This document shows positions 37,606 to 47,803 of a DNA stretch of 64,000 nt, in pieces. Where the stretch lies: positions 1 to 64,000 of the forward strand of contig PPDH01000039.1 in assembly GCA_002899765.1 (NCBI GenBank), in the 5' to 3' direction. The first letter of the stretch is position 1. The number at the start of each line of letters is the position of its first letter. Position numbers and translations under genes: made by a program. The DNA is from Sulfurimonas sp. GTDB taxonomy: Bacteria > Campylobacterota > Campylobacteria > Campylobacterales > Sulfurimonadaceae. The notes under the pieces are model-generated. The model did not search any database. It saw only the letters and a program-made list of their open reading frames with translations, and was not told the origin of the DNA.

Positions 37606-38553
37606 ATGAAAGCAATTTCTATTTTTTTAGTTTTATTTTCAGTTTTACTCTCAGACAATCTCAAGATGCCGATTGCCAAACTTGAGGGAAGCGGTTCTGT
37701 TGTAGATATAGTTTATAGTAATGGCAAAGTTTACTCGGCTACAGCTTTAAGTAGTGTTAATATCTTTGATTATAGCAGCAGAAAGCTGATTGAAAAAATA
37801 GAAGTTGAGAAGATTATAGATTTCATGGGTGATTTAGTAGACTCAAAAGTTTATTCTGTTGATATAATCGAAAACAAGATTCTAATCTTGTCTCAAGACA
37901 AACAAGGGTTTAGAAGAATTCATATCTATGAAAATGATAAGATGGTGCCTCTTTTTGACTACTCTGCAGGATTAACAGTTGCCAAAGCTAAATTTTTAGA
38001 CAAAAATACGATACTGCTTGGGCTTTTAAGCAATGAGCTAATCTCTTACAATATTGCTAAAAAAGCAAATAATTGGCTTATTCAAGTATCTGGAGCCAAA
38101 TTTTCAGACTTTGCTCTAAATGAAGCAAAATCTGAAGTTGTAGTGGCAGATGAAAGTGGTAACCTTAAGGTCCATAGCACAAAAGACGGAAAATTTATAA
38201 AGCTTCTTGCTGGTGAAAACTTGGATAATGTTTTTCAGGTTGACTATAAAAACGGCATTATAGCAACAGCCGGGCAAGACAGACGTACGGTTATTTATGA
38301 CACAAAAAACTCAGCGTATCATCTAAAAACAGACTTTCTCATCTACAGCGTAGGACTCTCACCCAGTGGCAAAAGGGTTGCTTATGCATGTGATGAGAAT
38401 AACAATGTAGCACTCGTTGACACAACAACAAAATCAGAGATGGGAAAATTTGGCGGCAACAGTATGACGCTTACTAAAATCGTTTTTATTGACGAAAATG
38501 AGTTTTTGGTCGGCAGTGACGGTAAAGATATCAATATTTATAGTGTAAAATAA
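37606..38553 (+). CDS. napL: NapL WD40-like accessory protein
   Basis: Signal peptide, beta-propeller-like repeats, position in operon. Confidence 0.85.
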   Translation: MKAISIFLVLFSVLLSDNLKMPIAKLEGSGSVVDIVYSNGKVYSATALSSVNIFDYSSRKLIEKIEVEKIIDFMGDLVDSKVYSVDIIENKILILSQDKQGFRRIHIYENDKMVPLFDYSAGLTVAKAKFLDKNTILLGLLSNELISYNIAKKANNWLIQVSGAKFSDFALNEAKSEVVVADESGNLKVHSTKDGKFIKLLAGENLDNVFQVDYKNGIIATAGQDRRTVIYDTKNSAYHLKTDFLIYSVGLSPSGKRVAYACDENNNVALVDTTTKSEMGKFGGNSMTLTKIVFIDENEFLVGSDGKDINIYSVK

Positions 38554-38592
38554 CTATGCTTACCTATATTTATAATTCTAAAGGGAATCAAA

Positions 38593-39036
38593 ATGCAATA
38601 TAATGAGAGTGAATTTTTAATAGAAACGGAAGTACCGCATGATGAAGTGATTACATCCCGAACTGATTTAGAGGGCAATATCACATATGCAAATGAAACA
38701 TTTTGTGAAATTAGCGGCTATACCCTTGGCGAACTCTTAGGTAAGCCGCATAATATCGTAAGACATCCCGACATGCCAAAGAGTGTTTATAAAGAACTTT
38801 GGGAAACCATAAAAAATGGAAATCAATGGATAGGAGTTATTAAAAATCTCCGTAAAGACAAGGGTTTTTACTGGGTGAGAGCTATTGTATCAGGTGTCTA
38901 TAAAGAGGGAAAACTTGTCGAATATAAATCACTTAGATCTCCTATTGAGTATCATGAAAAATTGGAGCATCAAAAACTATATGATACAATACGCAGCAAA
39001 AACGGTGAAAAAGTTAGGAAAATAATCTATGAATAG
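38593..39036 (+). CDS. PAS-domain protein (Aer-like sensor module)
   Basis: 'TDLEGNITYANETFCEISGYTLGELLGKPHNIVRHPDMPKSVYKELWETIKNGNQWIGVIKNLRKDKGFYWV'. Confidence 0.92.
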   Translation: MQYNESEFLIETEVPHDEVITSRTDLEGNITYANETFCEISGYTLGELLGKPHNIVRHPDMPKSVYKELWETIKNGNQWIGVIKNLRKDKGFYWVRAIVSGVYKEGKLVEYKSLRSPIEYHEKLEHQKLYDTIRSKNGEKVRKIIYE

Positions 39037-39082
39037 AATTTAAAAAAAAGTATATTTATACAAAAAAATAAAGGAAAAATAA

Positions 39083-39472
39083 ATGAATATTTCAAGTATC
39101 GTAGTTCAAACAGTACCAAAACACCTTAATGAGGTTGTACAAAGCTTAAAGGATTGTGAAGCATGTGATTATCACTTTCATGATGAAAAAGGCAGAATAA
39201 TTGTCACTATCGAAGGAGAAGGTGTTGCGCAGGAGCTTGAAAAATTAAGAGTTATTGAAGAGATACCACATGTTGTGGCTGCAGATATGCAGATGGCATA
39301 CAGTGAAGATGAACTTGATGCGCATATGAAAGTTATTTAAAATGGAGATGCTGTTCCAAAAATGTTAAATGACGACAATGTTAATATTGCTAATATTCAG
39401 TATAACGGTGATTTAAAAAAGAAAGACAATTTAACTCAATTTGCTAAAAATTTTGATGAGACTAAGAGGTAA
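39083..39472 (+). pseudogene. napD: NapD chaperone with an in-frame TAA (39338-39340)
   Basis: NapD-like N-part; the same frame continues 'NGDAVPKMLNDDNVNIANIQYNGDLKKKDNLTQFAKNFDETKR' to 39472, 3 nt before the next gene. Confidence 0.75.
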
Positions 39473-39475
39473 ATT

Positions 39476-39775
39476 TTGTCGGCAGTATTTGAATCAACTA
39501 TAAAAATGGTAGAAAATAGTCGTGAGGATTGGTTTATAGAGCTAAAAGACACTCAAAGCGGAGATATTGTTATCTGTAAAGATTTGCAAGAGTATTCTGT
39601 GCAAATAGAGGAACTTGGTAAAAAATATGGCGGCATGATTGATGAAGTAAAGTGGAGCAAAGATGTAAACGTTCATCCCGTCATTATTGACACCGTAAGA
39701 TTTGAGATGTCTAAACTCCAAAGAGAATTAGAAGATGAGATGGGTAAAGCGCTTATTGGTGAGGAAGCAAGATAA
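39476..39775 (+). CDS. Conserved hypothetical protein of the nap cluster
   Basis: TTG start, tight spacing with flanking ORFs. Confidence 0.65.
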   Translation: MSAVFESTIKMVENSREDWFIELKDTQSGDIVICKDLQEYSVQIEELGKKYGGMIDEVKWSKDVNVHPVIIDTVRFEMSKLQRELEDEMGKALIGEEAR

Positions 39776-40207
39776 TTGAAGCCAGAGGCAATAAAAACAT
39801 TAAGATATTTAAGTGTCGATGAAATTCAAAAGCACTTAGAAAATTTTGAATATATCATCATGGCAACTCCCGCTCCGGATTGTTTTAAAGATGCACCGAT
39901 TCATTTTACTCTCTTTTTAAATACTTCCGATAATTTACCAAAAGATATCCAAAAAGCTATTTTTGATAAATTTTTAGATGAAAACAGTATAAGAAACCCC
40001 ATAGAGGTAATGAGCCAAATTATGCCCGTCGGATTTAGCGAAGGTTCTCATGAGACTTTTATGCCTTTGCTTTTGGTTAAAGAAGAAGATATAAAAAACA
40101 TACCGAGCACGCCGATGCTTGTTATGGATTTTTTGGCAGATTCTGATAATTTTAGCGAAGCAAAAGAAAAAAGCTTAACAGGCTGGAGCTATAGCTACAA
40201 CAGTTAA
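39776..40207 (+). CDS. Conserved hypothetical protein of the nap cluster
   Basis: Abuts the previous ORF; convergent with pepP-like gene. Confidence 0.65.
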   Translation: MKPEAIKTLRYLSVDEIQKHLENFEYIIMATPAPDCFKDAPIHFTLFLNTSDNLPKDIQKAIFDKFLDENSIRNPIEVMSQIMPVGFSEGSHETFMPLLLVKEEDIKNIPSTPMLVMDFLADSDNFSEAKEKSLTGWSYSYNS

Positions 40208-41493
40208 AACTTAAAAGATAGTGCTTCTATCTCCTCTACTGTTTTTGCAATAGAGCGGGATAAATTTTCACATCCATCTTTTGTGATTAGTATGTCGTCC
40301 TCGATTCTTATACCTATGCCTCGATATTTTTTCGGTACGCTTTTATCATTTTTATCTATATATAAACCAGGTTCGATTGTTAATACCATCCCCTTTTGAA
40401 GTGCTATCTCTCTTTGCTTTGCATCTTTATAAGGTGCCGGGTCATGAACATCTATGCCCATCCAATGACCTATTCCATGGGGATAATATTTTTTATGCTT
40501 CTGCTCTTTAATCAGCTTCTTGCAATCTCCCTTTAAGATACCGAGTTCAATCATCCCTTTTGTAAGTAATTTTTCAGCACTCTTTTGTAGATGACTTCTT
40601 TTAACAAACGGTTTTATCATGCCGATAATGCTAAGCTGTGTATTTAAAACTAAATTATAGAGCTCTTTTTGTGGCTCTGAGTACTTACCATTTACAGGGA
40701 TTGTTCTTGTAATATCGCTTGCATAATAGTTATGCTCGCACCCTGCATCTATAAGTATAAGTTCACCCTTAACAAGCGGTTTGTCATTTTTTATGTAGTG
40801 AAGCGTATTTGCATTATTTGCACATGCAACTATGGATGTATATGCATCGCTGTATGCGGCATTTACTTTAAATTCATGCTCTATTTCGGCTTGCAGCTGG
40901 TACTCGTATTTGCCTTTTTTATCTATCTTCATCGCTCTATGGTGCGCTTTTGCAGTTATCTCAATCGACTCTTTTATCAGCTCAATCTCTGCTGCTGATT
41001 TGATAAGCCTCATCTTTTGCACAAGCGGCACAATATCATGTTTGATTTTAAAATTTTTTGCCATTTTTAAAACTTTTTTAGCGGCACTTTTTTTTGATTC
41101 AAACTCATAGTAGATATTTTTTTTATCTTTTAAAAATTCTTTGAACTTCTTATCAAAATCATCACTCAAATAAATTTCATCAACCAAAAATCTCTTTTTA
41201 GCCTCTTTTGTCCCCAGTCTCTCACCCGTCCACAACTCTAGAGTTTTATCCTTTTTTTGAACAAATAGAACTGTTTTTATCTCCTCTTTGCTCTTTAGAA
41301 AAACTAAAGCGGCATTATCCTCTTTAAAACCGCTTAAATAGTAAAAGTTACTGTCTTGCCTAAAGGGATGATGGGTGTCATGAGAGCGCGTTACATGTTG
41401 AGAACTGAATATAACTCCAATCGAATTATTTGAGAATTTTTTTGCTAAAAGCTCTCTTCTTTTTTTATACTCTCTCTCTGTTATCATCTGCAA
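40204..41493 (-). CDS. pepP: Xaa-Pro aminopeptidase (M24)
   Basis: 'LILIDAGCEHNYYASDITRTIPVNGK', 'HGIGHWMGIDVHD', 'GMVLTIEPGLY'. Confidence 0.92.
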   Translation of the reverse strand: MQMITEREYKKRRELLAKKFSNNSIGVIFSSQHVTRSHDTHHPFRQDSNFYYLSGFKEDNAALVFLKSKEEIKTVLFVQKKDKTLELWTGERLGTKEAKKRFLVDEIYLSDDFDKKFKEFLKDKKNIYYEFESKKSAAKKVLKMAKNFKIKHDIVPLVQKMRLIKSAAEIELIKESIEITAKAHHRAMKIDKKGKYEYQLQAEIEHEFKVNAAYSDAYTSIVACANNANTLHYIKNDKPLVKGELILIDAGCEHNYYASDITRTIPVNGKYSEPQKELYNLVLNTQLSIIGMIKPFVKRSHLQKSAEKLLTKGMIELGILKGDCKKLIKEQKHKKYYPHGIGHWMGIDVHDPAPYKDAKQREIALQKGMVLTIEPGLYIDKNDKSVPKKYRGIGIRIEDDILITKDGCENLSRSIAKTVEEIEALSFKF

Positions 41494-42077
41494 ACCCCGC
41501 TTAAGTATTCAAGGTTTTTAGTAAGTATCTCAGATAGTGCCTCTCTAAAAGACTCTACACCGCCCTGCGCATCGGGAGTTCTTGCATCAACCTGCGAACT
41601 AAAACTTTTATCAGAAACGACTTGGTTTGTTTTTGTGTCTATAAGCGAGAAATTTATTGTAACCTTTACATGCGATGCTTTTAAATCTTTGCTAAAAAAC
41701 TGCATAAACTCCTCTATACTCGTCTCTAAAATCAAGCTGCTTTTTACTCTTGATTTTGATGAATGAACACTGCTGAAGAGCTCTGATTCTCTCATGGTTT
41801 TTAAAAGTATAGATGCCACCATGCTATTTGGCGACTCTTGCCATTGCGATTGCGAGTAGGAGTAAACCTTGTTCTCTGCTTGCATATACTCCATTTTTGA
41901 AGAGAGCAATGAACTAGAGCTAAATACATTTGCAATCTTAAGTGATTTATCTCTGCAGCCTAGTACATCATTTTTGACTTTTATATCTTTTGCAGTAAGA
42001 TAATACTCCGCTATAGTGGGTTTAATTGTCGTACAGCCGCTAAAGAGTAGTGTCAAAATAATTAAAAGTATCTTCAT
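41484..42077 (-). CDS. ABC transport auxiliary lipoprotein (Mla/Pqi-associated)
   Basis: Lipobox 'LLFSGC' after the internal ATG at 42077; operon context. Confidence 0.75.
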   Translation of the reverse strand: MKILLIILTLLFSGCTTIKPTIAEYYLTAKDIKVKNDVLGCRDKSLKIANVFSSSSLLSSKMEYMQAENKVYSYSQSQWQESPNSMVASILLKTMRESELFSSVHSSKSRVKSSLILETSIEEFMQFFSKDLKASHVKVTINFSLIDTKTNQVVSDKSFSSQVDARTPDAQGGVESFREALSEILTKNLEYLSGVCR

Positions 42078-42078
42078 G

Positions 42079-43044
42079 TTATTTCTCTCCGGGTCCTTTT
42101 TTAATCTCTTCTTGCATAAAGAGTAAATCTGCAGGACTTCTCTCATATGTTTTTAGCAGCTCTTGTATCTTTATCATAAGATTTTGCATATCCAAAAAAG
42201 TGCTGTTCATAGTCGGCAAAATATCGCTGCTCATCTCTTTTAGATTAAATTCCCCGCCCTGCAGCGCCTTGTTAAACGTATTCATAGAATCCTGTACGCC
42301 GAGATAACTGTTTTTTATAGAATCAAATGCGGATAAAATATCATGCTCCCACTCAATGCTATTGTCTATAAGCCCTTCGACCCTAGGCATTAATTTGTCA
42401 AGTTTTTCAGATGAAGCATTTAGATTTTTGATAGTTTGTTTTAGATTTTCAATTGTATTTTCATCCAGTATTTGATTTATTTTAGACACTAAGAGAGTGC
42501 TGTTTTTAAGAAGCAAAGAGAACTCTTGCTGATTTTTGTTATTAAGCAGTTCGCTGGTTTTTTGCAGCGTATCTGCCAAATTTTCAGATATATCTATAAA
42601 TCTGTTTTCAATCTTTATTAAAAGAGACGGCACGGATTTTATAACCGGATACTCCTTCTTGCCTTTTGCAACAAGAGGCAAAGCCTCTTTATCGTCGTTA
42701 ATTGTTAGATTTATATAGCTAAGACCAGTGATGCCCTGTGATGTAAGTTGCGCCTCTGTTGATGTTTTAATCGGAGTATCTTTTAATATCTCAACTAAAA
42801 CCTCAACCTGTTCTGTATTGCTTTCGCTAATGCCGAGTTCTACAACTTTTCCGACACTAATTCCTTTATATTTAACAGGGGCATCTAGATTTAAGCCCAA
42901 GACAGATTCATTAAAATATATGGCATATCTCTGCATTTGAGACTCTTGAGTAGGCTTTAAAAGCCAAAAGCCAAACATTGCCATGGCCGCAATTCCTATG
43001 AGTACCAAAATTCCAATCACAGCATAATTTACTCTATTGTTCAT
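42079..43044 (-). CDS. mlaD: MlaD-domain substrate-binding protein
   Basis: N-terminal TM, 'FNESVLGLNLDAPVKYKGISVGKV'. Confidence 0.9.
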   Translation of the reverse strand: MNNRVNYAVIGILVLIGIAAMAMFGFWLLKPTQESQMQRYAIYFNESVLGLNLDAPVKYKGISVGKVVELGISESNTEQVEVLVEILKDTPIKTSTEAQLTSQGITGLSYINLTINDDKEALPLVAKGKKEYPVIKSVPSLLIKIENRFIDISENLADTLQKTSELLNNKNQQEFSLLLKNSTLLVSKINQILDENTIENLKQTIKNLNASSEKLDKLMPRVEGLIDNSIEWEHDILSAFDSIKNSYLGVQDSMNTFNKALQGGEFNLKEMSSDILPTMNSTFLDMQNLMIKIQELLKTYERSPADLLFMQEEIKKGPGEK

Positions 43045-43799
43045 AAAATCAGACCTTCTTTATTATCTATCTTAAAAAAAGATTCTACAAAATCACTCTT
43101 TGCATTGGATATATTTTTCAAACTTCCCTCATACACTATTTTTTTATTATCAATTATAGCAAGAGAGTCGATTGTATCATAAACGGACTGTAAGTCATGT
43201 GATACCATAACAACGCTAAGGTTTAGATTGTCGCGAAGCTTTACTATAAGAGCATCAAACTCTCTAACCGAAATAGGATCCAAGCCGCTTGTAGGCTCAT
43301 CTAAAAAAAGAAGCTCAGGATCCATGACAAGGGAGCTAGCAAGTCCTGCTTTTTTCTTCATTCCTCCGCTTAACTGGGATGGATAAAGAGCTCCGTCACT
43401 CTGTTTTAGTCCGACAATACTTATTTTAAACTCTACTATCTCATCAATCATAGCTTTTGAGAGATCAGTATACTCAACAAGAGGAAGAGCAATATTATCC
43501 CTTAGGCTCAGTGATGAAAAAAGCGCACCGGATTGAAATAAAACACCCCATTGTTGTATTAGTTTTTGGGCATCTTCATATTTTATATTTTTAAGATTGT
43601 ATCCTAGTACATTAATTGTTCCGCTCTGAGGCTCTTGAAGCATTACCATCTCCCTAAGAAGAGTTGTTTTTCCTGCACCGCTTGAGCCTAATATACCGTA
43701 AATTTCACCTTTTTTAATATTTAGATTTAACCCGTCATGCACGATTCTGTCTTCAAAAACTGTTCTTAGGTCTCTTACTTCTATTATGTTACTCATCAT
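43041..43799 (-). CDS. mlaF: ABC transporter ATPase (MlaF-like)
   Basis: Walker A GSSGAGKTT, 'SQLSGGMKKKAGLASSLVMDPELLFLDEPTSGLDP'. Confidence 0.92.
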   Translation of the reverse strand: MMSNIIEVRDLRTVFEDRIVHDGLNLNIKKGEIYGILGSSGAGKTTLLREMVMLQEPQSGTINVLGYNLKNIKYEDAQKLIQQWGVLFQSGALFSSLSLRDNIALPLVEYTDLSKAMIDEIVEFKISIVGLKQSDGALYPSQLSGGMKKKAGLASSLVMDPELLFLDEPTSGLDPISVREFDALIVKLRDNLNLSVVMVSHDLQSVYDTIDSLAIIDNKKIVYEGSLKNISNAKSDFVESFFKIDNKEGLIL

Positions 43800-44917
43800 A
43801 TTCCTAATTTTGTAAGAATGATTGAAAAGAACGCATCACATACAATTACGGCAAATATAGCCTCTACAACACTCTTTGTCGTATTGGCTCCCAAACTTTG
43901 AGTATTATCCTCGACACTTAAACCCCTGTGAATAGCTATAGAAGCTATCAAAAAGCCAAAAAACGGTCCTTTTGCTATGCCGACAAAAAAGTGTTTTGCC
44001 GCAATAACATCGCCAAATCTGTCTAAAAAGAGAGTTGAGCTGATACCCAAATCGATACTCGCGATTATCATCCCGCCTATAATTCCCATTATGTCAGCTA
44101 CAAAAATCAATATCGGCACAACTATCATTAGGGCAAAAATTCTTGGAAGAACTAAAAATTTGTATGGATTAAAACCCATAGTTTTCATCGCATCAAGCTC
44201 TTGGGTTATTTTCATAGTGCCTATCTGAGCAGTATATGCAGAAGCGCTTCTTCCTGCTATTACGATGGCTGTTATGAGTGGAGCGAGTTCTCTAAGTATT
44301 GATATTCCCAACATATCAACTATAAATACATTTGCACCATATATTTTCAACTGATATGCCGACTGATACGACACGACAATGCCTATCAAAAAATTCGTTA
44401 TTGACACAATACTCAGAGCCTTTACGCCGCTCTCGTTTATCTCAAAAAAAATCTCTTTATATCTTATATGTTTCAACGATGAAATATAGTGTAACCAATT
44501 TGCAAAAAGCTCCCCAATAAATGCCATAAAAAACACAAATAAAGAGTATTTATAATAAATTACTCTTCCAAATTTCTCTAAAACACCTATTTTTTGAGGT
44601 TCTGCTTTTTTAGAGTATCTGCTTTTTTGTGATTTAACCAAAGCCATCATATTTAAAATATCTCTCTTGTCACATACTGTTTCTGTCTCAATTTCATTGG
44701 AAGCAAATTTTTTTTCAAGATTGGCAACAAATATCGCTACCGCGCTGTCAAGATGCGTTGCATTTGTAAAATCTAAAACTGCAGTTTTGTATTTTGCAAA
44801 ATCAATAGAGTCTGTCTTTTTTTGAAATTTTGAGATGTCGTAGAGGGTTAACTCTCCCTTGAAGATTAGGGAGAGCTTATTGTCTGCATAAATAATATCT
44901 AAAGATGAATTATGCAT
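43796..44917 (-). CDS. mlaE: MlaE-like permease with N-terminal STAS-like segment
   Basis: 'ELAPLITAIVIAGRSASAYTAQIGTMKITQELDAMKTMG'. Confidence 0.92.
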   Translation of the reverse strand: MHNSSLDIIYADNKLSLIFKGELTLYDISKFQKKTDSIDFAKYKTAVLDFTNATHLDSAVAIFVANLEKKFASNEIETETVCDKRDILNMMALVKSQKSRYSKKAEPQKIGVLEKFGRVIYYKYSLFVFFMAFIGELFANWLHYISSLKHIRYKEIFFEINESGVKALSIVSITNFLIGIVVSYQSAYQLKIYGANVFIVDMLGISILRELAPLITAIVIAGRSASAYTAQIGTMKITQELDAMKTMGFNPYKFLVLPRIFALMIVVPILIFVADIMGIIGGMIIASIDLGISSTLFLDRFGDVIAAKHFFVGIAKGPFFGFLIASIAIHRGLSVEDNTQSLGANTTKSVVEAIFAVIVCDAFFSIILTKLGI

Positions 44918-44926
44918 AGTAAAATA

Positions 44927-45418
44927 TTAGAAATCTCTCTCTAAAAGTTTATTTACTTTGAGTATTGTTATGATTCTGTCTTCTTGCTTGCCGACACCGT
45001 CAATTACCGTATCATCACCGTTAGCAGTCTCGGGAGCAGGCCCTATTCTTGATTTTTTGATTCTGATTGCCATCGTAAGCCTGTCAATTACAAATCCCGC
45101 TATATCATCTCCATGCCTCATAACGATAAATCTAGTATCTTCGTTATGTTTTTTAGGACTAAGCCCAAATTTAAGACGTAAATCAATTAGCGGTATAACG
45201 GCACCGCGAATGTTAAAAACGCCTACAATATACTTTGGAACCTGAGGAACTCTTGTCCAAGGAAACGGCTTGATAATTTCCTGAATCGCTAAAATAGGAA
45301 CTGCAAACTCCTCATCTCCGATTATAAATCCAACTAACTGAACTATATCTTCAGAGTGATTTATACTCTCATCTGTTTTATGCTGTTTGCTGATTATCTG
45401 CTTTAATTTTTCGCTCAT
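44927..45418 (-). CDS. cheW: Chemotaxis coupling protein CheW
   Basis: 'VGFIIGDEEFAVPILAIQEIIKPFPWTRVPQVPKYIVGVFNIRGAVIPLIDLR'. Confidence 0.95.
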   Translation of the reverse strand: MSEKLKQIISKQHKTDESINHSEDIVQLVGFIIGDEEFAVPILAIQEIIKPFPWTRVPQVPKYIVGVFNIRGAVIPLIDLRLKFGLSPKKHNEDTRFIVMRHGDDIAGFVIDRLTMAIRIKKSRIGPAPETANGDDTVIDGVGKQEDRIITILKVNKLLERDF

Positions 45419-47793
45419 TATAAAAACTCCGATCTAAAATTAATATTTCTTTGAACTACGCTAGAGAGGTAGTCTGCTGAATATGGCTTTGTTATATACT
45501 CAATCATTCCCGATTCTACTCCACGCATACGATCAGATTTGCCCGTACGTGATGTCACTGCAATAAGAGGCAGATTTTTATATCGATTATATTTTTTGAT
45601 TTCGGTAGCCAGCGTATATCCATCCATTCTAGGCATTTCTATATCTATAAGCATCGCATCAAAATTATACTCACCCTGCTTTAGTATACCAAGCGCTTCC
45701 TGTCCATCACCTGCTTCAACCAAAGTAACACCAAGAGGCTCTAGCGCTTTTCTCATAATCATTCTATCTGTTTTAGAATCATCAACTATCATAACGGTGT
45801 AGTCACTAGCTTTTGTTTTTTCGCGCGTTAGCATTGCAGAGTCTGAATTAGAATCCGCTACTGCTGATTTTTTTACATGTTTTGCCATATCCATAATAGC
45901 AACAACATCAACAATCAGAGTAACACCTCCATCACCGCGGATAGTAGCTCCTGCGATTCCCTCTATGCCCTTTAGGAATTCACCTAAAGATTTGATAACT
46001 ATCTCTTCTTGACCGACAAGTGTATCTACGATAAGACCAAGCTTGCTGGTACCAAGCCCAAGAACAACCACATAAGCGTATTCGCTTGAGTCAAGAATGC
46101 GTTCTACTTCAAAAATATCTCCAATGTGGACTAACGGAAGAACATCTTCGCGAAGTCTCATGACTGAGCGACCCTCTACAGTATAAACTTCATCCGTAGA
46201 TATTCTTACCGTCTCTAAAACAGATGCAAGAGGAATAGCATAATGTTCTTCTTGAACACCAACTAAAAGCGCTTGAATAATTGCAAGAGTCAATGGAATT
46301 TTGAGCTTCATTGATGTTCCAACACCAAGCTCACTGTCTATGTCTATAATCCCGTTTAGTTTCTCAATATTTGTTTTTACAACATCCATGCCGACACCGC
46401 GTCCGGATACGTTTGTAACCTTTGCAGCCATTGAAAAACCAGGTTTGAAGATAAGAGCGAACGCCTCTTTATCACTCATATTTTCAGCTTCTTTTTGAGT
46501 GATTATCCCTTTTTCAAGCGATTTTTTCTTAAGCAGTTCTACGTCAAGACCTTTTCCGTCGTCATCTATTTGAATAACGATTTGATTACCCTCATTGTAT
46601 GCTTTAAGCTTAATCGTTCCTGTCTCGTTTTTGCCCTGTCCTGCTCGTATTTGAGGAGTTTCTATTCCATGATCGCATGAGTTTCTTATGATGTGAACCA
46701 GCGGATCACCTACCTCTTCAACGATTGATTTGTCAAGCTCCGTATCTTCACCAAATATTTCAAGCTCTATTTTCTTGTTTAACTCACGGCTCAAATCACG
46801 AATCATTCTTGGAAACTTGTTAAACACTTTGCCTATCGGAAGCATTCTTGTCTTCATAACCGCTATTTGAAGGTCGGTAGTAACAAGAGAGACAATTGAG
46901 ACGACCTGATTTAACTCCTCTAAAAAACCTTCTCCTTCATAGCGCTCTTCAACATCGTCATTTATCTTGATAAGTCTGTTTTTTGCAAGAACCAACTCCC
47001 CTATAAGATTCATAAGATGGTCAAGTCTCTTAACGTCAACACGTATAGTTTGCTCAACCGTAGAGGCTTTTTTTGCAGGTGCTGCAGCTTTTGCGTCATC
47101 AGAAGAGTCAGAATCATACTCTATTGGAGCAGGTTTTGGCGTCGGAGTTACCGCTACAGGAGTTTTTGAGGCAGGCTTTATAGGTTCATCGGCAAAATCT
47201 TCTTCTGGATTAGTATCATCAGAAGAAGATTTTGCCGCTCTTTTTGCTCTGTCTTCTGCTTGTCTTTGCTGTAAGAGTCTCTCTATTTCCGCCTCTAACT
47301 CATCGGCATCCATGTTCTCATAATCAATCTCATCATCCTCCGATTCTTCGACCTCTGTTTTTTCAGCAGAAGGAACCTCCTGAACAATCGGAGACTCAAC
47401 CTCTCCGCTTCCTCCCGTACACTTATCAAGCCTAGAAACACAAGCCGAAACGTCTATGCCTCCATCAGAACTGCTGTCTCTGATGATTACCAAAAGAGCT
47501 TTCATTAAATCTATAGACTCTAAGATAACATCCATGATATCGGCATCAATGACTAAATCCCCATGTCTGGCCTTGTTTAAAACATCTTCCATATGATGAG
47601 TCAAATGCGTCAAAACATCAAAATTTAAAAATGATGATGCACCTTTTATAGTGTGCGCAACACGAAATATTCTATTTAAAAGCTCTAAATCCTGAGGGTT
47701 GCTCTCCAGCTCTACCAAATCTTGATCCAACTGCTCTATCAGCTCAAAGGACTCTACTAAAAAATCTTGTAGTATCTCTTGAAATTCATCCAT
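45418..47793 (-). CDS. cheA: CheA histidine kinase with C-terminal receiver domain
   Basis: Hpt 'VAHTIKGASSFLNF', H-ATPase, CheW-like region and REC 'DAMLIDIEMPRMDG'. Confidence 0.96.
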   Translation of the reverse strand: MDEFQEILQDFLVESFELIEQLDQDLVELESNPQDLELLNRIFRVAHTIKGASSFLNFDVLTHLTHHMEDVLNKARHGDLVIDADIMDVILESIDLMKALLVIIRDSSSDGGIDVSACVSRLDKCTGGSGEVESPIVQEVPSAEKTEVEESEDDEIDYENMDADELEAEIERLLQQRQAEDRAKRAAKSSSDDTNPEEDFADEPIKPASKTPVAVTPTPKPAPIEYDSDSSDDAKAAAPAKKASTVEQTIRVDVKRLDHLMNLIGELVLAKNRLIKINDDVEERYEGEGFLEELNQVVSIVSLVTTDLQIAVMKTRMLPIGKVFNKFPRMIRDLSRELNKKIELEIFGEDTELDKSIVEEVGDPLVHIIRNSCDHGIETPQIRAGQGKNETGTIKLKAYNEGNQIVIQIDDDGKGLDVELLKKKSLEKGIITQKEAENMSDKEAFALIFKPGFSMAAKVTNVSGRGVGMDVVKTNIEKLNGIIDIDSELGVGTSMKLKIPLTLAIIQALLVGVQEEHYAIPLASVLETVRISTDEVYTVEGRSVMRLREDVLPLVHIGDIFEVERILDSSEYAYVVVLGLGTSKLGLIVDTLVGQEEIVIKSLGEFLKGIEGIAGATIRGDGGVTLIVDVVAIMDMAKHVKKSAVADSNSDSAMLTREKTKASDYTVMIVDDSKTDRMIMRKALEPLGVTLVEAGDGQEALGILKQGEYNFDAMLIDIEMPRMDGYTLATEIKKYNRYKNLPLIAVTSRTGKSDRMRGVESGMIEYITKPYSADYLSSVVQRNINFRSEFL

Positions 47794-47803
47794 ATCTTCA
47801 CTC

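Noticed and set aside
41400-42146. Long start (42146) for the lipoprotein gene overlapping mlaD
   Set aside because: Lipobox follows the internal ATG at 42077, so the shorter start is preferred.
46967-47435. ORFs opposite the cheA linker (46967..47323, 47232..47435)
   Set aside because: Mirror of the low-complexity Glu/Asp/Ala linker; no independent evidence.
45418-47793. CheA-REC fusion as a novelty
   Set aside because: CheA with a C-terminal receiver plus CheV is standard in Campylobacterota.
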